Shown: piece after piece, positions 43,924-53,082 of the stretch
How positions within the stretch are numbered: position 1 is the stretch's first letter
How the letters are laid out: each line of letters opens with the position of its first letter
From: Actinoplanes sandaracinus
GTDB lineage: Bacteria > Actinomycetota > Actinomycetes > Mycobacteriales > Micromonosporaceae
DNA: 64,000 nucleotides
Assembly (NCBI RefSeq): GCF_030009775.1
Contig: NZ_JASCTH010000015.1
Coordinates: 116,187-180,186, forward strand
Direction: 5' to 3'
Made by a program: the position numbers and the translations under genes
Notes under the pieces: model-generated
Told to the model about the DNA's origin: nothing
The model's input: the letters and a program-made list of their open reading frames with translations, nothing else
The model's database searches: none

Positions 43924-45720
43924 TCAGCGCGTGGGACGCACCACTGCGGCGACGCCCCCGCCGCGCCGGGACGGCTCGGACGCGGCGATGAACCCGCCAC
44001 CGCGGGTGAACTCGATCGCGGTCGCCGCGCCGAGTTCGGCGACGTCGGCCGCGAACGTGTGGCCCAGCGGGGTGAGCTGCGGACCGTACCGCGCCCGGAA
44101 CGCGGGCTCCGCCTGGATCCCGGCGCTGTTGCGCTGCGAGGCGCGCGGCGCGGCCATCGCCTCGGGCAGGGTCATGCCGAGGTCGACGCGGTTGAGCAGC
44201 ACCTGGAGCACGGTGGTGATGATGGTCGCGCCGCCGGGCGAGCCGAGCGCCAGGAACGGCTTGCCGTCCTTCAGCACGATCGTCGGCGACATCGAGCTGC
44301 GCGGCCGCTTGCCCGGCCCGGGCAGGTTGGGGTCGGGCGCGGCGCCCTGGGTCGGCGCGAAGTTGAAGTCGGTCAGCTCGTTGTTGAGGATGAAGCCGCG
44401 ACCCGGCACGACCATGGTGTTGCCGCCGGTCGCCTCGATGGTGAAGGTGTACTCGACGATGTTGCCCCACCGGTCGGCGACGGTCAGGTTGGTGGTGCTC
44501 TGCCCCTGCTCGACCTCGGCTCCGGCGGCGGCCGTGGCGCATCCCGCGCCGTTCAGGTCGCCCGGCGCCACCGGCTTCACCAGGGCTTTCGTGCGGTCGA
44601 TCACGCAGGCGCGCTGCGCCGCCCAGCGATCGGAGATCAACTTCTTGAGGACCTTGGGATCGGTGTACGCCCCGACGTACCGATTCCGGTCGGCGAAGGC
44701 CAGCGCCGACGCCTCCAGGTAGTAATGCAGCTTGTCGGTGGTGGTCGCCGAGGTGGGCAGCCCCGCCTCGATGATGTTCAGCGCCTCGCCGACCGCGGTG
44801 CCGCCGCTGGACGGGGTGGACATGCCGTACACGGTCAGGCCGCGGTAGTCGGACCGGGTCGGCTCGGGGAACCGCAGCCGGTAGGCGGCCAGGTCGGCCT
44901 TGGTGAGCACGCCGGGCCGGATCGGGTACGCCCAGGCGCCGGCCGGGTCGTCGGCGAGCGGCGGATGCTGGATCGTCTCGACGATGTCGTCGGCGACGGC
45001 TCCGCGGTAGAAGACCCCGGGGCCTTTCTTGGCGATCAGCCGGTAGGTGGCCGCCAGGTCCGGGTTGCGCTGGATCGTGCCGACCGCCGGCGGCGCCCCG
45101 CCCGGCAGGTAGAGCGCCCGGCTCGACTCGAACTGGCCGAACGCCGCGGCGTTGTCGGCGACCTGCTGACGGAATGTGGCGTCGACTCCGAAGCCGCGCT
45201 CGGCGAGCCGCGCGGCGGGCAGCAGGGAGGCGGCCAGTGACCGGGTGCCCCACCGGTCGAGCGCCGCCTCCCAGGTGGCGACGGTGCCGGGCACGCCGGC
45301 GGAGAGGCCGCTGACCCGGGCTTCGGTGAAGTCGTACGGCAGCCCGTCCGCGGGATCGATGAAGTACCTGTCGGTGGCGGCCGCCGGCGCCGTCTCCCGC
45401 CCGTCGATGGTGGAGACGCGCCGGGTGCGGGCGTCGTAGTGGACGAAGAAACCGCCACCGCCGATGCCGGCCGAGAACGGCTCGGTGACACCGAGCGCGG
45501 CCGCGGCGGCGACGGCGGCGTCCACCGCGTTCCCGCCGCGTTTGAGCACTTCCAGGCCGATGGCGGTGGCGTCGGCGTCGACGGTGGCGACAGCGCCGCC
45601 GTAACCGGTGGCGGTCGGGCCGGGCGTGGCGTGCCGGCCGCCGGCCAGCGCGGGTGGGGACGTGACCACGAGTCCGAGGGTGGTCAGTGACAGCGCTGTC
45701 AGCGCGGGCAGGAGCCGCAT
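43924..45720 (-). CDS. ggt: gamma-glutamyltranspeptidase
   Basis: Secreted N-terminal nucleophile hydrolase, 598 residues, that cleaves gamma-glutamyl amides such as glutathione. A signal peptide is visible (MRLLPALTALSLTTLGLVVTSPPALAGG). The large-subunit part has GGNAVDAAVAAAAALGVTEPFSAGIGGGGFFV. Autocleavage and catalysis occur at the Thr of EQGQSTTNLTVADRWGN (about residue 409). The small-subunit part has PRSSMSPTIVLKDGKPFLALGSPGG. The ATG at 45720 has GGAGG. The next gene on the strand is a secreted peptidase-like hydrolase, suggesting extracellular peptide use. Confidence 0.97.
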   Translation of the reverse strand: MRLLPALTALSLTTLGLVVTSPPALAGGRHATPGPTATGYGGAVATVDADATAIGLEVLKRGGNAVDAAVAAAAALGVTEPFSAGIGGGGFFVHYDARTRRVSTIDGRETAPAAATDRYFIDPADGLPYDFTEARVSGLSAGVPGTVATWEAALDRWGTRSLAASLLPAARLAERGFGVDATFRQQVADNAAAFGQFESSRALYLPGGAPPAVGTIQRNPDLAATYRLIAKKGPGVFYRGAVADDIVETIQHPPLADDPAGAWAYPIRPGVLTKADLAAYRLRFPEPTRSDYRGLTVYGMSTPSSGGTAVGEALNIIEAGLPTSATTTDKLHYYLEASALAFADRNRYVGAYTDPKVLKKLISDRWAAQRACVIDRTKALVKPVAPGDLNGAGCATAAAGAEVEQGQSTTNLTVADRWGNIVEYTFTIEATGGNTMVVPGRGFILNNELTDFNFAPTQGAAPDPNLPGPGKRPRSSMSPTIVLKDGKPFLALGSPGGATIITTVLQVLLNRVDLGMTLPEAMAAPRASQRNSAGIQAEPAFRARYGPQLTPLGHTFAADVAELGAATAIEFTRGGGFIAASEPSRRGGGVAAVVRPTR

Positions 45721-45834
45721 CAGTCCTCCAGGTTGGACATTCTCGGTCGTCCATATCTGCCTACCGGCGCGCGGCCGGATGCGCAATGAAACCTTTCCCC
45801 GGAGCGAGCGCCGGCCCGCCCGGCGCCGCACGGA

Positions 45835-47355
45835 TCAGCCGACGCCGAAGGGTTTCGGCTCGATCGCGGGGCAGGTCGCGCCCGCGGCCGGCAGAGCCAG
45901 GTCGGTGAGGTACCGGTCGACCGCCGCGCTCACACAGTCACTGTGGCTGTAGGCGACGTGCCCCCAGCCCTGATAGGTGAGCAGCCGGGCGGACGGGCCG
46001 AGTTGCCGGGCCACCTGCTGCGCCCACGGGTACGCGGTGGCCGGGTCGTAGCGGGCGTTGACCACGAGCACCGGCCCGGCCGCCCGCGCGATCGGGCGCT
46101 GCGGGTTGACCGGGGCCGCCGGCCGCCCGATGCAGCCGGAGACCGCTGTCAGCGCCAGCGGCGAGACCCGCATCTGCGGGGCCCGGGTCGCCAGGGCCCG
46201 CAGCCGGTCGCGGTATCCGGTGAAGCCGTTCACCGGCAGCGCCCAGTCCTGGCAGATGACCGCGGGAAAGCTGTGCGGGGTGAGGTCCTCCAGCCGCGGG
46301 ACGGCCCGGCGGGCCAGCGGGGTGGGCGCCGGCTCGTACGCCTCCTTGAGGTAGTGGGCGAACGAGTACCACTGCGGGTCGTAGAAGGCACTGAACGCCG
46401 CCGAGATCAGGTCCCAGGCGCCGATCCGGCTCGGCGGGTCGTACGGATCGATCAGCTTCCCGGCGCCGGCCCGTTCCATCAGCGTCGACCAGATCTGCCG
46501 GACGTCACGCCCGCGCAGCACACACTTGGCGTCGCGGCCACACCAGGCGACGAACTGGTCGAACGCCGCCTGCACGGCCTCCGCGGTCTGGGACAGGAAG
46601 GCGTCCACCCCGGCACTGTGGTCCATCACGCTGTCCAGGACCAGGCCGCGCAGCCGATCCGGGTAGCGCTCGGCGTAGAGCTGGCCGATCAGGGTGCCGT
46701 AGGAGGCGCCGAAGAAGCTGATCCGCTCCTCGCCGAGAGCGAGCCGGACCGCCTCCATGTCGCGAACCACACTGATCGTGTCGGCGTACTCGTAGACCGG
46801 CCCGCTGCGGCCGGCGCAGTCCGCGGCCAGCCGCCGGTTGTAGTCCTCGGCCTGCCGGAACTCCGTCTCGGTGGCGAACAGCGGCGGCGGTTTTGCGTCG
46901 ACCAGGTCCTGGCTGCAGAGGATCGGAGCGCTGCGGCCGACGCCACGGGGGTCGATGCCGACGACGTCGAAGCGGCGCAGCACCGCGGGCCCGAAGAATT
47001 CGTGATCGAGGGCGAGGTTCATCGCCGACACACCGGGACCGCCGGGGTTGACCATCAGCGTGCCGATCCGGGTGGCCGGGTCGGTGGCGGGACGGCGGGC
47101 CAGGTTCAGCTCGATCTGCGGGCCCAGCGGCACGGTCCAGTCGACCGGCACGAGCATCGCCCCGCACTGCACCTTCTCGTCCTCGGGACAGGGCTGCCAG
47201 TCGATCGGGCCGACGGCGCCGGCGTACCGGAGCGTCCGGGGCGGCACACCCAGGGCCCGGTCGGCACGGGCGGGCTGCGGCGCGTACCCGAGAAGGGTTG
47301 TGAGGGTGAGAATCGCGGCCGTGACCGACCGCCCTGAAGCTCCGAAGACCCGCAC
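45835..47355 (-). CDS. secreted alpha/beta hydrolase, tripeptidyl aminopeptidase family
   Basis: 506-residue serine hydrolase of the SlpD/TAP group. A signal peptide starts the protein (VRVFGASGRSVTAAILTLTTLLGYAPQPARA). Next come PVDWTVPLGPQIELNLARR, the oxyanion region LMVNPGGPGVSAMN, nucleophile Ser in FFGASYGTLIGQLYAERYP, Asp in VVNARYDPATAYPWA, and His in YQGWGHVAYSHSDC; the C-terminal TAP-like domain is present. The start is the GTG at 47355, where the signal peptide begins; CAAGAT six bases earlier could be its -10. Divergent from a sugar dehydrogenase lipoprotein; ggt follows. Confidence 0.92.
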   Translation of the reverse strand: MRVFGASGRSVTAAILTLTTLLGYAPQPARADRALGVPPRTLRYAGAVGPIDWQPCPEDEKVQCGAMLVPVDWTVPLGPQIELNLARRPATDPATRIGTLMVNPGGPGVSAMNLALDHEFFGPAVLRRFDVVGIDPRGVGRSAPILCSQDLVDAKPPPLFATETEFRQAEDYNRRLAADCAGRSGPVYEYADTISVVRDMEAVRLALGEERISFFGASYGTLIGQLYAERYPDRLRGLVLDSVMDHSAGVDAFLSQTAEAVQAAFDQFVAWCGRDAKCVLRGRDVRQIWSTLMERAGAGKLIDPYDPPSRIGAWDLISAAFSAFYDPQWYSFAHYLKEAYEPAPTPLARRAVPRLEDLTPHSFPAVICQDWALPVNGFTGYRDRLRALATRAPQMRVSPLALTAVSGCIGRPAAPVNPQRPIARAAGPVLVVNARYDPATAYPWAQQVARQLGPSARLLTYQGWGHVAYSHSDCVSAAVDRYLTDLALPAAGATCPAIEPKPFGVG

Positions 47356-47461
47356 GGCACCATCTTGATCGACCCGGCCCGCCAATTCCGGCAAACGACA
47401 GCATTTAGCACGTATTGGGCACAGTTCGGCAGCTTGGGACGGATCGTGGCACGGTTGAGCG

Positions 47462-48556
47462 ATGACCATCCGCCGTTTCGCCCTCGCCGCGGCCGGAGCG
47501 GCCGTGCTCACCGCCGGCTGTTCCGCCAACGGGGACGCGGCGCCTCCCACGGTCGCGCCCGTGCCCTCGGTCTCCACACCCCCGGCGGCCTCGGCCGCCA
47601 CCGCGGCGCCTACCGGAACCCCCGACCTGGGCGCCCCGGAAACCGTCGCCACCGGCCTCACGGTCCCGTGGGGCCTCGCCTTCCAGCCCGACGGCAGCGC
47701 GCTGGTGGCCGAACGCAACAGCGCCCGCGTCCTGCGGGTCACGCGAGGGAGCGAGCCGCGCGAGGTGTACCGGGTGCCCGGTGTCGCGGCCGGCGGCGAG
47801 GGCGGCCTGCTCGGCCTGGCCGTGCGCGACGACTGGGTGTACGCCTACTTCACCGCGGCCGGCGACAACCGGATCGTCCGGTTCAAGCTCTCCGGCGGCA
47901 GCCCGGAAGTGATCTTCGACGGGATTCCGCGGGGGTCCAGGCACAACGGGGGGCGGATCGCGTTCGGCCCTGACGGCATGCTCTACGTGGGCACCGGGGA
48001 CGCGAGCGAGAAACCACGGTCACAGGACCGGAACGATCCGGGCGGCAAGATCCTGCGGCTCACCCCGGACGGCGACCCGGCGCCGGGCAACCCGTGGCCG
48101 GGATCGCCGGTGTGGAGCCTCGGCCACCGCAACGTGCAGGGCCTGGCCTGGGACGCGCAGGGCCGGATGTACGGCATCGAGTTCGGGCAGGACCGGTGGG
48201 ACGAGGTCAACCTGATCGAGGCGGGGAAGAACTACGGGTGGCCCGAGGTCGAAGGACGGGCCGGCAACGGGAAATACACCGACCCGATGGTGCAGTGGGG
48301 CACTGACGACGCCTCCCCGAGCGGGGCGGCCGTAGCCGGCGGCACCCTCTACGTCGCCGGCCTGAAAGGCGAACGACTGTGGACGGTGCCGCTCGGCGGG
48401 GGGACGGCCAGGGCGGAGTTCACCGGGAGATACGGGCGGCTCCGCACGGTCGCCGTGGCGCCGGACGGTTCGCTGTGGCTGACCACCTCGAACACCGACG
48501 GCCGCGGCGACACGCGCGACGGAGACGACCGGATTCTGCGCTTCCCGGCGCGCTGA
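47462..48556 (+). CDS. PQQ-dependent soluble aldose/sorbosone dehydrogenase-like lipoprotein
   Basis: 364 residues. An N-terminal lipobox (VLTAGCSAN) and a Pro/Ala linker are followed by a six-bladed glucose/sorbosone dehydrogenase propeller: LTVPWGLAFQPDGSALVAERN, GEGGLLGLAVRDDWVYAYFTA, HNGGRIAFGPDGMLYVGTGDA, SLGHRNVQGLAWDAQGRMYGIEFG and EAGKNYGWPEVEG. Members oxidise sugars with PQQ bound in the top pocket (catalytic His in RHNGG). No PQQ biosynthesis gene is in the window, so the cofactor supply is unknown. Convergent with a small hypothetical gene four bases past its stop. Confidence 0.92.
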   Translation: MTIRRFALAAAGAAVLTAGCSANGDAAPPTVAPVPSVSTPPAASAATAAPTGTPDLGAPETVATGLTVPWGLAFQPDGSALVAERNSARVLRVTRGSEPREVYRVPGVAAGGEGGLLGLAVRDDWVYAYFTAAGDNRIVRFKLSGGSPEVIFDGIPRGSRHNGGRIAFGPDGMLYVGTGDASEKPRSQDRNDPGGKILRLTPDGDPAPGNPWPGSPVWSLGHRNVQGLAWDAQGRMYGIEFGQDRWDEVNLIEAGKNYGWPEVEGRAGNGKYTDPMVQWGTDDASPSGAAVAGGTLYVAGLKGERLWTVPLGGGTARAEFTGRYGRLRTVAVAPDGSLWLTTSNTDGRGDTRDGDDRILRFPAR

Positions 48557-48560
48557 CGGC

Positions 48561-48809
48561 TCAGCCTCTCGTCGGCAGTTGAGGCAGCGCCGAGATGGCG
48601 GTCGCGTACTGCGACACCTGGCGTTTGTTGGGGACCACGCCATAGACCCGGAGCTGGTCGTGGATGGCCTGCTTGACCTGGTCCTCGGGCTTGCCGCGAT
48701 GCGTCTGCATCACCTGGTTGACGACGTAGTCGACGCGGAGTTGGACCTGCCAGCCGATCGGCCGGCGACCGGACTCGGAGAGTCCGCTGATGGAGGAGAG
48801 AGGTTGCAT
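48561..48809 (-). CDS. small hypothetical protein
   Basis: 82 residues: MQPLSSISGLSESGRRPIGW, then VDYVVNQVMQTHRGKPEDQVKQAIHDQLRVYGVVPNKRQVSQYATAISAL. The second half looks like a helical bundle with regularly spaced hydrophobics. No family recognised. GGAGGAGAG precedes the ATG at 48809, which supports real translation. Confidence 0.6.
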   Translation of the reverse strand: MQPLSSISGLSESGRRPIGWQVQLRVDYVVNQVMQTHRGKPEDQVKQAIHDQLRVYGVVPNKRQVSQYATAISALPQLPTRG

Positions 48810-48894
48810 GTCCCGGTAATCGTCGCCCGGAGGCCCGGCTTGATGAATCCTGGCTGGACAACCCGACCGCAACCAGGGCACACCCTCCCGGACA

Positions 48895-49155
48895 TCAAAC
48901 CTCCCGGTCCGCCTCCCCGGCGGGTTCCTCCCCCGGCTCCGGCGGCGGGTTCAACCGCAGCCAGAGCAGCATCAGCAGCCCCAGAGCGAGCATGCCGAGA
49001 CCCATCCAGAGATTGATTCGTACGCCCTGCGCCTTCTCCAGTTCGGACGGGCCGTCGAAGACGCCGATCAGGGTGACGATCAGGCCGTAGACCACGAACA
49101 GGCCACCGATCACCCGCCGTACGTCGAACAGCCGCGCCAGTTTGCGTTCCGCCAT
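48895..49155 (-). CDS. small two-helix membrane protein linked to symporter
   Basis: 86 residues, two membrane helices (VIGGLFVVYGLIVTLIGVFDG and NLWMGLGMLALGLLMLLWLRL) and an acidic proline-rich tail. GGAGG precedes the ATG. It follows the SSS symporter by 13 bases, so the two are co-transcribed; small partners of this size commonly accompany SSS transporters in actinobacteria. Its role may be accessory to transport. Confidence 0.8.
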   Translation of the reverse strand: MAERKLARLFDVRRVIGGLFVVYGLIVTLIGVFDGPSELEKAQGVRINLWMGLGMLALGLLMLLWLRLNPPPEPGEEPAGEADREV

Positions 49156-49168
49156 GGATCCGGCCTCC

Positions 49169-50797
49169 TTACCAGACGGGGATGTACAGGGCGATGGCCA
49201 ACGCCACGGCGATCACACCGAGCACCACCGGGTTGCGCCACCACACGTTGTCGGCGGCCAGGGCGTCGCCCGACCCGTACACCAGGCCACGCAGTTCGTC
49301 GTCGCTCTTGCCCGGAGTGAACGGCGTGATCAGCAGAGCCACCACCACCGCGGTCACGAAGGCGAGCCCGGCGCCCCAGAAGCTCTGCTCCAGGTCGGAG
49401 TTGAACTTCAGCACCTCGGTCAGGTGCAGGATGTAGAGCGCGAACGCGGCCAGGAAGCCCAGCAGCAGCGACCAGAAACCGGCCCAGGCGGACATCCGCT
49501 TCCAGAACATGCCGACGATGAACGTGGCGAACAGCGGGGCGTTGAACAGGGAGAACAAGGCCTGGATGTAGTTCATGATGTTGTCGAAACCGGCCGCGAT
49601 GAACGCCGTACCGATACCGACCACGATGCCGGCGACCGTCGCGATCCGGCCCACCCGCAGGTAGTAGTCGTCGCTGCGGTCCTTGCGGACGTAGGTCTGC
49701 CAAATGTCGTAGGTGAAGACGGTGTTGAAGCCACTCACGTTCGCCGCCATACCGGCCATGAACGACGCCACCAGACCGGTCACCGCGACCCCCAGGACGC
49801 CGTTCGGCAGCAGGTCGCGCATCAGCAGCGGGATCGCATTGTTGTAGGTCGCCTCCCCGGTGCCCAGGCCCTGGACGGTGACCAGGGCGATCAGACCCGG
49901 GATCACGGTCACGGCGGGGATCATCAGCTTCGGGAAGGCGCCGATGATCGGGGTACGCCGGGCCGCGCTCATGTCCTTGGCGCTCAGTGCCCGCTGCACC
50001 TCGGCGAAGTTCGTCGTCCAGTAGCCGAACGACAACACGAAACCGAGCCCGAAGACGATGCCGATCCAACTCGCGCCCAGCGGGTTCTCGGTGCCGCCGG
50101 TGCCCGCCCAGGTGTGCAGTCCGGGATCACCGAGCGGAGTCTGGCGCACCTTCTCGAACAGGCCGTCGATGCCACCGACCTTGACCAGGCCGATGATGGT
50201 GATCGGCAACAGGCCGGCGATGATCACGAAGAACTGGAGCACCTCGTTGTAGATCGCCGAGGACAGCCCGCCCAGGGTGATGTAGGCCAGCACGATCGCG
50301 GCGCCAATCACGATCGACATCCAGAGCGGCCAGCCGAGCAGGGCCTGCAGGATCAGGGCCAGGGCGTACAGGTTGACGCCGGCGATCAGCACCTGCGCCA
50401 CCGCGAAGCTCGCCGCGTTGAACAGGTGGGTGGGCCGGTTGAAACGCAGCCTCAGGAACTCGGGGACGCTGCGCACCTTGGAGCCGTAGTAGAACGGCAT
50501 CATCACGATGCCGAGGAAGACCATGGCCGGCACCGCGCCGATCCAGTAGTAGTGCAGGGTCATCAGGCCGTACTGGGCGCCGTTCGCGGCCATGCCGACG
50601 ATCTCCAGGGCGCCCAGGTTGGCCGAGATGAAGGCCAGACCGGTCACCCACGCGGGCATCGACCGGCCGGAGAGGAAGAAGTCGGCGCTGGATTTGATCG
50701 CCCGCCGGGCCGCGAACCCGACGCCCAGCACGGTGACGAAATAGATCGCCAGAATCAGATAGTCGACGAACCCCACGTCGAGCCGCAGTCCCGCCAC
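49169..50797 (-). CDS. sodium:solute symporter (SSS/vSGLT-type)
   Basis: 542 residues with about 14 helices in the LeuT-like SSS fold. Recognisable: VDYLILAIYFVTVLGVGFAAR, FFLSGRSMPAWVTGLAFISANLGALEIVGMAANGAQYG, VPEFLRLRFN, LGGLSSAIYNEVLQFF, FGYWTTNFAEVQRALSAKD and NVSGFNTVFTYDIWQTYVRKD. The closest known type is the vSGLT sugar transporter group; substrate is not proven. A GTG start at 50797 with GGAGG six bases upstream. Operon with the small membrane protein. Confidence 0.93.
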   Translation of the reverse strand: MAGLRLDVGFVDYLILAIYFVTVLGVGFAARRAIKSSADFFLSGRSMPAWVTGLAFISANLGALEIVGMAANGAQYGLMTLHYYWIGAVPAMVFLGIVMMPFYYGSKVRSVPEFLRLRFNRPTHLFNAASFAVAQVLIAGVNLYALALILQALLGWPLWMSIVIGAAIVLAYITLGGLSSAIYNEVLQFFVIIAGLLPITIIGLVKVGGIDGLFEKVRQTPLGDPGLHTWAGTGGTENPLGASWIGIVFGLGFVLSFGYWTTNFAEVQRALSAKDMSAARRTPIIGAFPKLMIPAVTVIPGLIALVTVQGLGTGEATYNNAIPLLMRDLLPNGVLGVAVTGLVASFMAGMAANVSGFNTVFTYDIWQTYVRKDRSDDYYLRVGRIATVAGIVVGIGTAFIAAGFDNIMNYIQALFSLFNAPLFATFIVGMFWKRMSAWAGFWSLLLGFLAAFALYILHLTEVLKFNSDLEQSFWGAGLAFVTAVVVALLITPFTPGKSDDELRGLVYGSGDALAADNVWWRNPVVLGVIAVALAIALYIPVW

Positions 50798-50857
50798 GGG
50801 CCACCTCCATGAGTGTGGCCCGCGTCGTACCCCTAACGAATAACTTTCACACCAACC

Positions 50858-51511
50858 TCACAGGTTGGCGATCGCCTCCGGCGTGACGTCAGTGACTGCC
50901 TGCACCACCAGACGCGCCCCAGCCAGGGCGTCCTCGGCCGGCGGGTAGACACCGTGCGGGACGGCGATCACGGTGAGACCGGCCGCGGCCGCCGAACGCA
51001 GACCGTTGCTGGAGTCCTCGACCGCGGCACAGACCTCCGGGGTGAGGCCCAGCTTGGCGACCGCCGTCAGATAGACGTCGGGCGCGGGCTTGCCGCGTGG
51101 CACCTCCTCGGTGGAGAGGGTGACCTCGAAGGCGTCCGTCAGGCCCGCGGTCGCCAGCACCTGGTCGATCAGGATCCGCGCCGACGAACTGGCCAGAGCC
51201 AGGCGGTACCGGGCGCCGAGAGCACGGACCGTCTCCACCGACCCGGGGATCAACGGGAGGGCCGTCCGGTAACGGCCGGCCATCCGGCCGAGCACGTCCG
51301 CGGCGACCTCCTCAGCGGTCCGCGGCACGCCCACCTCATCGGCCAGGTGCGCCGACCACTCCGGCGTGCTCATGCCCATCATCCGGTCCTGGGAGTCGGG
51401 CCGGAACTCCCGGCCGAACTCGGCGACATAGCCCCGCCGGACCTCCTCCCACACCTCCTCGGTGTCGATGATGACGCCGTCCAGGTCGAACACGACCGCC
51501 TCGATGCTCAC
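50858..51511 (-). CDS. HAD-superfamily phosphatase (beta-phosphoglucomutase-like)
   Basis: 217 residues with the four HAD motifs: VVFDLDGVIIDTEEVW (catalytic DxD), LASSSARILIDQVL (Ser), RGKPAPDVYLTA (Lys) and AAVEDSSNGLRSAAAAG (acidic pair). The helical cap has HLADEVGVP. It could act on a phosphorylated sugar or as a generic small-molecule phosphatase. TAGGGT followed by seven bases and GTG 51511 makes this the likely leaderless start; GTG 51520 is three codons upstream, inside that hexamer region. Confidence 0.92.
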   Translation of the reverse strand: MSIEAVVFDLDGVIIDTEEVWEEVRRGYVAEFGREFRPDSQDRMMGMSTPEWSAHLADEVGVPRTAEEVAADVLGRMAGRYRTALPLIPGSVETVRALGARYRLALASSSARILIDQVLATAGLTDAFEVTLSTEEVPRGKPAPDVYLTAVAKLGLTPEVCAAVEDSSNGLRSAAAAGLTVIAVPHGVYPPAEDALAGARLVVQAVTDVTPEAIANL

Positions 51512-51518
51512 ATCGATC

Positions 51519-51524
51519 ACCCTA
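51519..51524 (-). promoter_or_regulatory. -10 hexamer for leaderless HAD gene
   Basis: TAGGGT on the minus strand, seven bases before GTG 51511. Confidence 0.5.
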
Positions 51525-51699
51525 CCCCGTTAATGTACGTTCGGTGACGGCCCCGCGACCCGCACGAGTGGTCGCGGCCGGTTCGGCCAGGGTTCGGTCC
51601 GCGCGAATGATCACCATCAACCGATAGGCCAGGGTGCAGGCCGGTTGCGGGCCGGTAGCTTCGGGCACAGCCACGCCGCCGAGCCGGGAGCCGTCCTAG

Positions 51700-53067
51700 A
51701 TGTCAGTGCCGAGCCACCCCGGAGACCATCCGCCGTCACCGTCCGTGAGCGTGGTGATTCCGGTCCCCTCCGGTGAGCGGCTGTCGCCGCTGTTCGCCGG
51801 CCTGCCTCCGGTCCACGAGGTGATCGTGGTCGTCGCGCCGGGCGCGGAGGCCATGCCGGCCCTGCCGCGAGCCGCCCGGGTGATCCGGCAGACCCGGCAC
51901 GGCGTCGGCAACGCGGTCGCCTGCGGAGTCGCCGCGGCGACCGGGGACGTGGTGGTCACACTGCCCGGCGACGGCTCCTGCGACCCGGCCGAACTCCCCC
52001 GCCTCACCGAGGCGCTCCGCACCGGCGCCGACGTCGCCGAGGGGGTCCGCTACCGCCCGGCCCCGCCCGAAACCGGCCCGTCGTCCGCGACCGGCGCGTT
52101 CCCTGATACCGACCGTTCGGAGCGCCGGGCGCGGTACGGCGACCTGATCCTGCTCTGGTTCATGAACGTCCTGTTCGGCTGCCGCCCCGCCGATCCCGGA
52201 TCGGGGTTCCGGGCCTTCCGGCGAGACCGCGCCGACCGGCTCGGCTTGCCCAGGGTCGCCGGGACCTCGACGGCCCGCGGCGACGGCCGGGACGGCGAGC
52301 CACTGCTGATCGTGCGGTCCCGGGCTGCCGGGCTGCGCGTCGCCGAGGTGCCCGTCACCGCTCTCCCGGGCGCCGGCAGCAGTCCGCTGATGACCGGCAT
52401 GCACGCGTTGACCAGGGAGTATCTGGCCCGCCGCCGGAACACCCGGGCCGCCGCGACGGACAGCATCGTGATCCTGACCGGCGGCGGGCCGGCAGCGGGC
52501 CTCCCCGAGCCCGGCTCCCCGCGCAGCGCGGGGAGTCACGTCGACGGGACGCTCGGCCGCACCCGGATCAACCTGCCGGGCGTCAACCCCGCCCGGACGA
52601 CGCTGCCGGACCGGCACGCCGCCTATGAACAGGGCCCACGCCGGTGGCCCGCCCCGAACCAGGCGCTCGCCCTGAACCATGCGGGTTCCGGGGGCTTCGA
52701 CCATCCGAACAGCCCCGGCCTCGGCTTCCCCGACCGCCGTGGCACGGAACGCCGCGGCCCGGACCGCCGCCGCACCGACTCCGCCTCTGATCGCTGGATC
52801 ACCGGCTCCGGCCGCCCGGCGGTCCCCGGCGCGCAGGGCCGCCCGCCGGTCACCGGCGGGCGCGGCCAGGCCGTCCCCCACGGCCGCCAGGGCAACGACC
52901 GCCTGCTGGGTGGCGTGGTGAACCGGCGCCGCTGGCGGGACGACCACGGCGACGGCCGTCCGCGCTCGCAGGGCCGGCCCAACCTGCGTGTGATCAACGG
53001 CGAGGGCGGCGGCTCAGACGGCAGCCGCGGTCAGCTGCGCCCGGTCCCCCGCCCTGACCAGCCCTGA
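51700..53067 (+). CDS. GT2-family glycosyltransferase with long disordered tail
   Basis: 455 residues. The first 240 form a small GT-A domain: VSVVIPVPSGERLSPLFAGLPPVHEVIVV, RHGVGNAVACGVAAATGDVVVTLPGDGSCDPAELPRL (acidic donor site) and GCRPADPGSGFRAFRRD, as in polyprenyl-phosphate sugar transferases. No membrane helices. Residues 250-455 are Arg/Gly/Pro-rich, low in order, with segments such as GTERRGPDRRRTDSASDRW; such tails occur in actinobacterial GT2 proteins. The ATG at 51700 has GGGAG upstream. Acceptor unknown. Confidence 0.82.
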   Translation: MSVPSHPGDHPPSPSVSVVIPVPSGERLSPLFAGLPPVHEVIVVVAPGAEAMPALPRAARVIRQTRHGVGNAVACGVAAATGDVVVTLPGDGSCDPAELPRLTEALRTGADVAEGVRYRPAPPETGPSSATGAFPDTDRSERRARYGDLILLWFMNVLFGCRPADPGSGFRAFRRDRADRLGLPRVAGTSTARGDGRDGEPLLIVRSRAAGLRVAEVPVTALPGAGSSPLMTGMHALTREYLARRRNTRAAATDSIVILTGGGPAAGLPEPGSPRSAGSHVDGTLGRTRINLPGVNPARTTLPDRHAAYEQGPRRWPAPNQALALNHAGSGGFDHPNSPGLGFPDRRGTERRGPDRRRTDSASDRWITGSGRPAVPGAQGRPPVTGGRGQAVPHGRQGNDRLLGGVVNRRRWRDDHGDGRPRSQGRPNLRVINGEGGGSDGSRGQLRPVPRPDQP

Positions 53068-53082
53068 GCCCGGCGCGCGGGG

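Noticed and set aside
43865-45754. Upstream extension of the four-helix membrane protein
   Set aside because: It runs through ggt in another frame and has shadow composition; GGGGAGG before ATG 43864 fixes the start.
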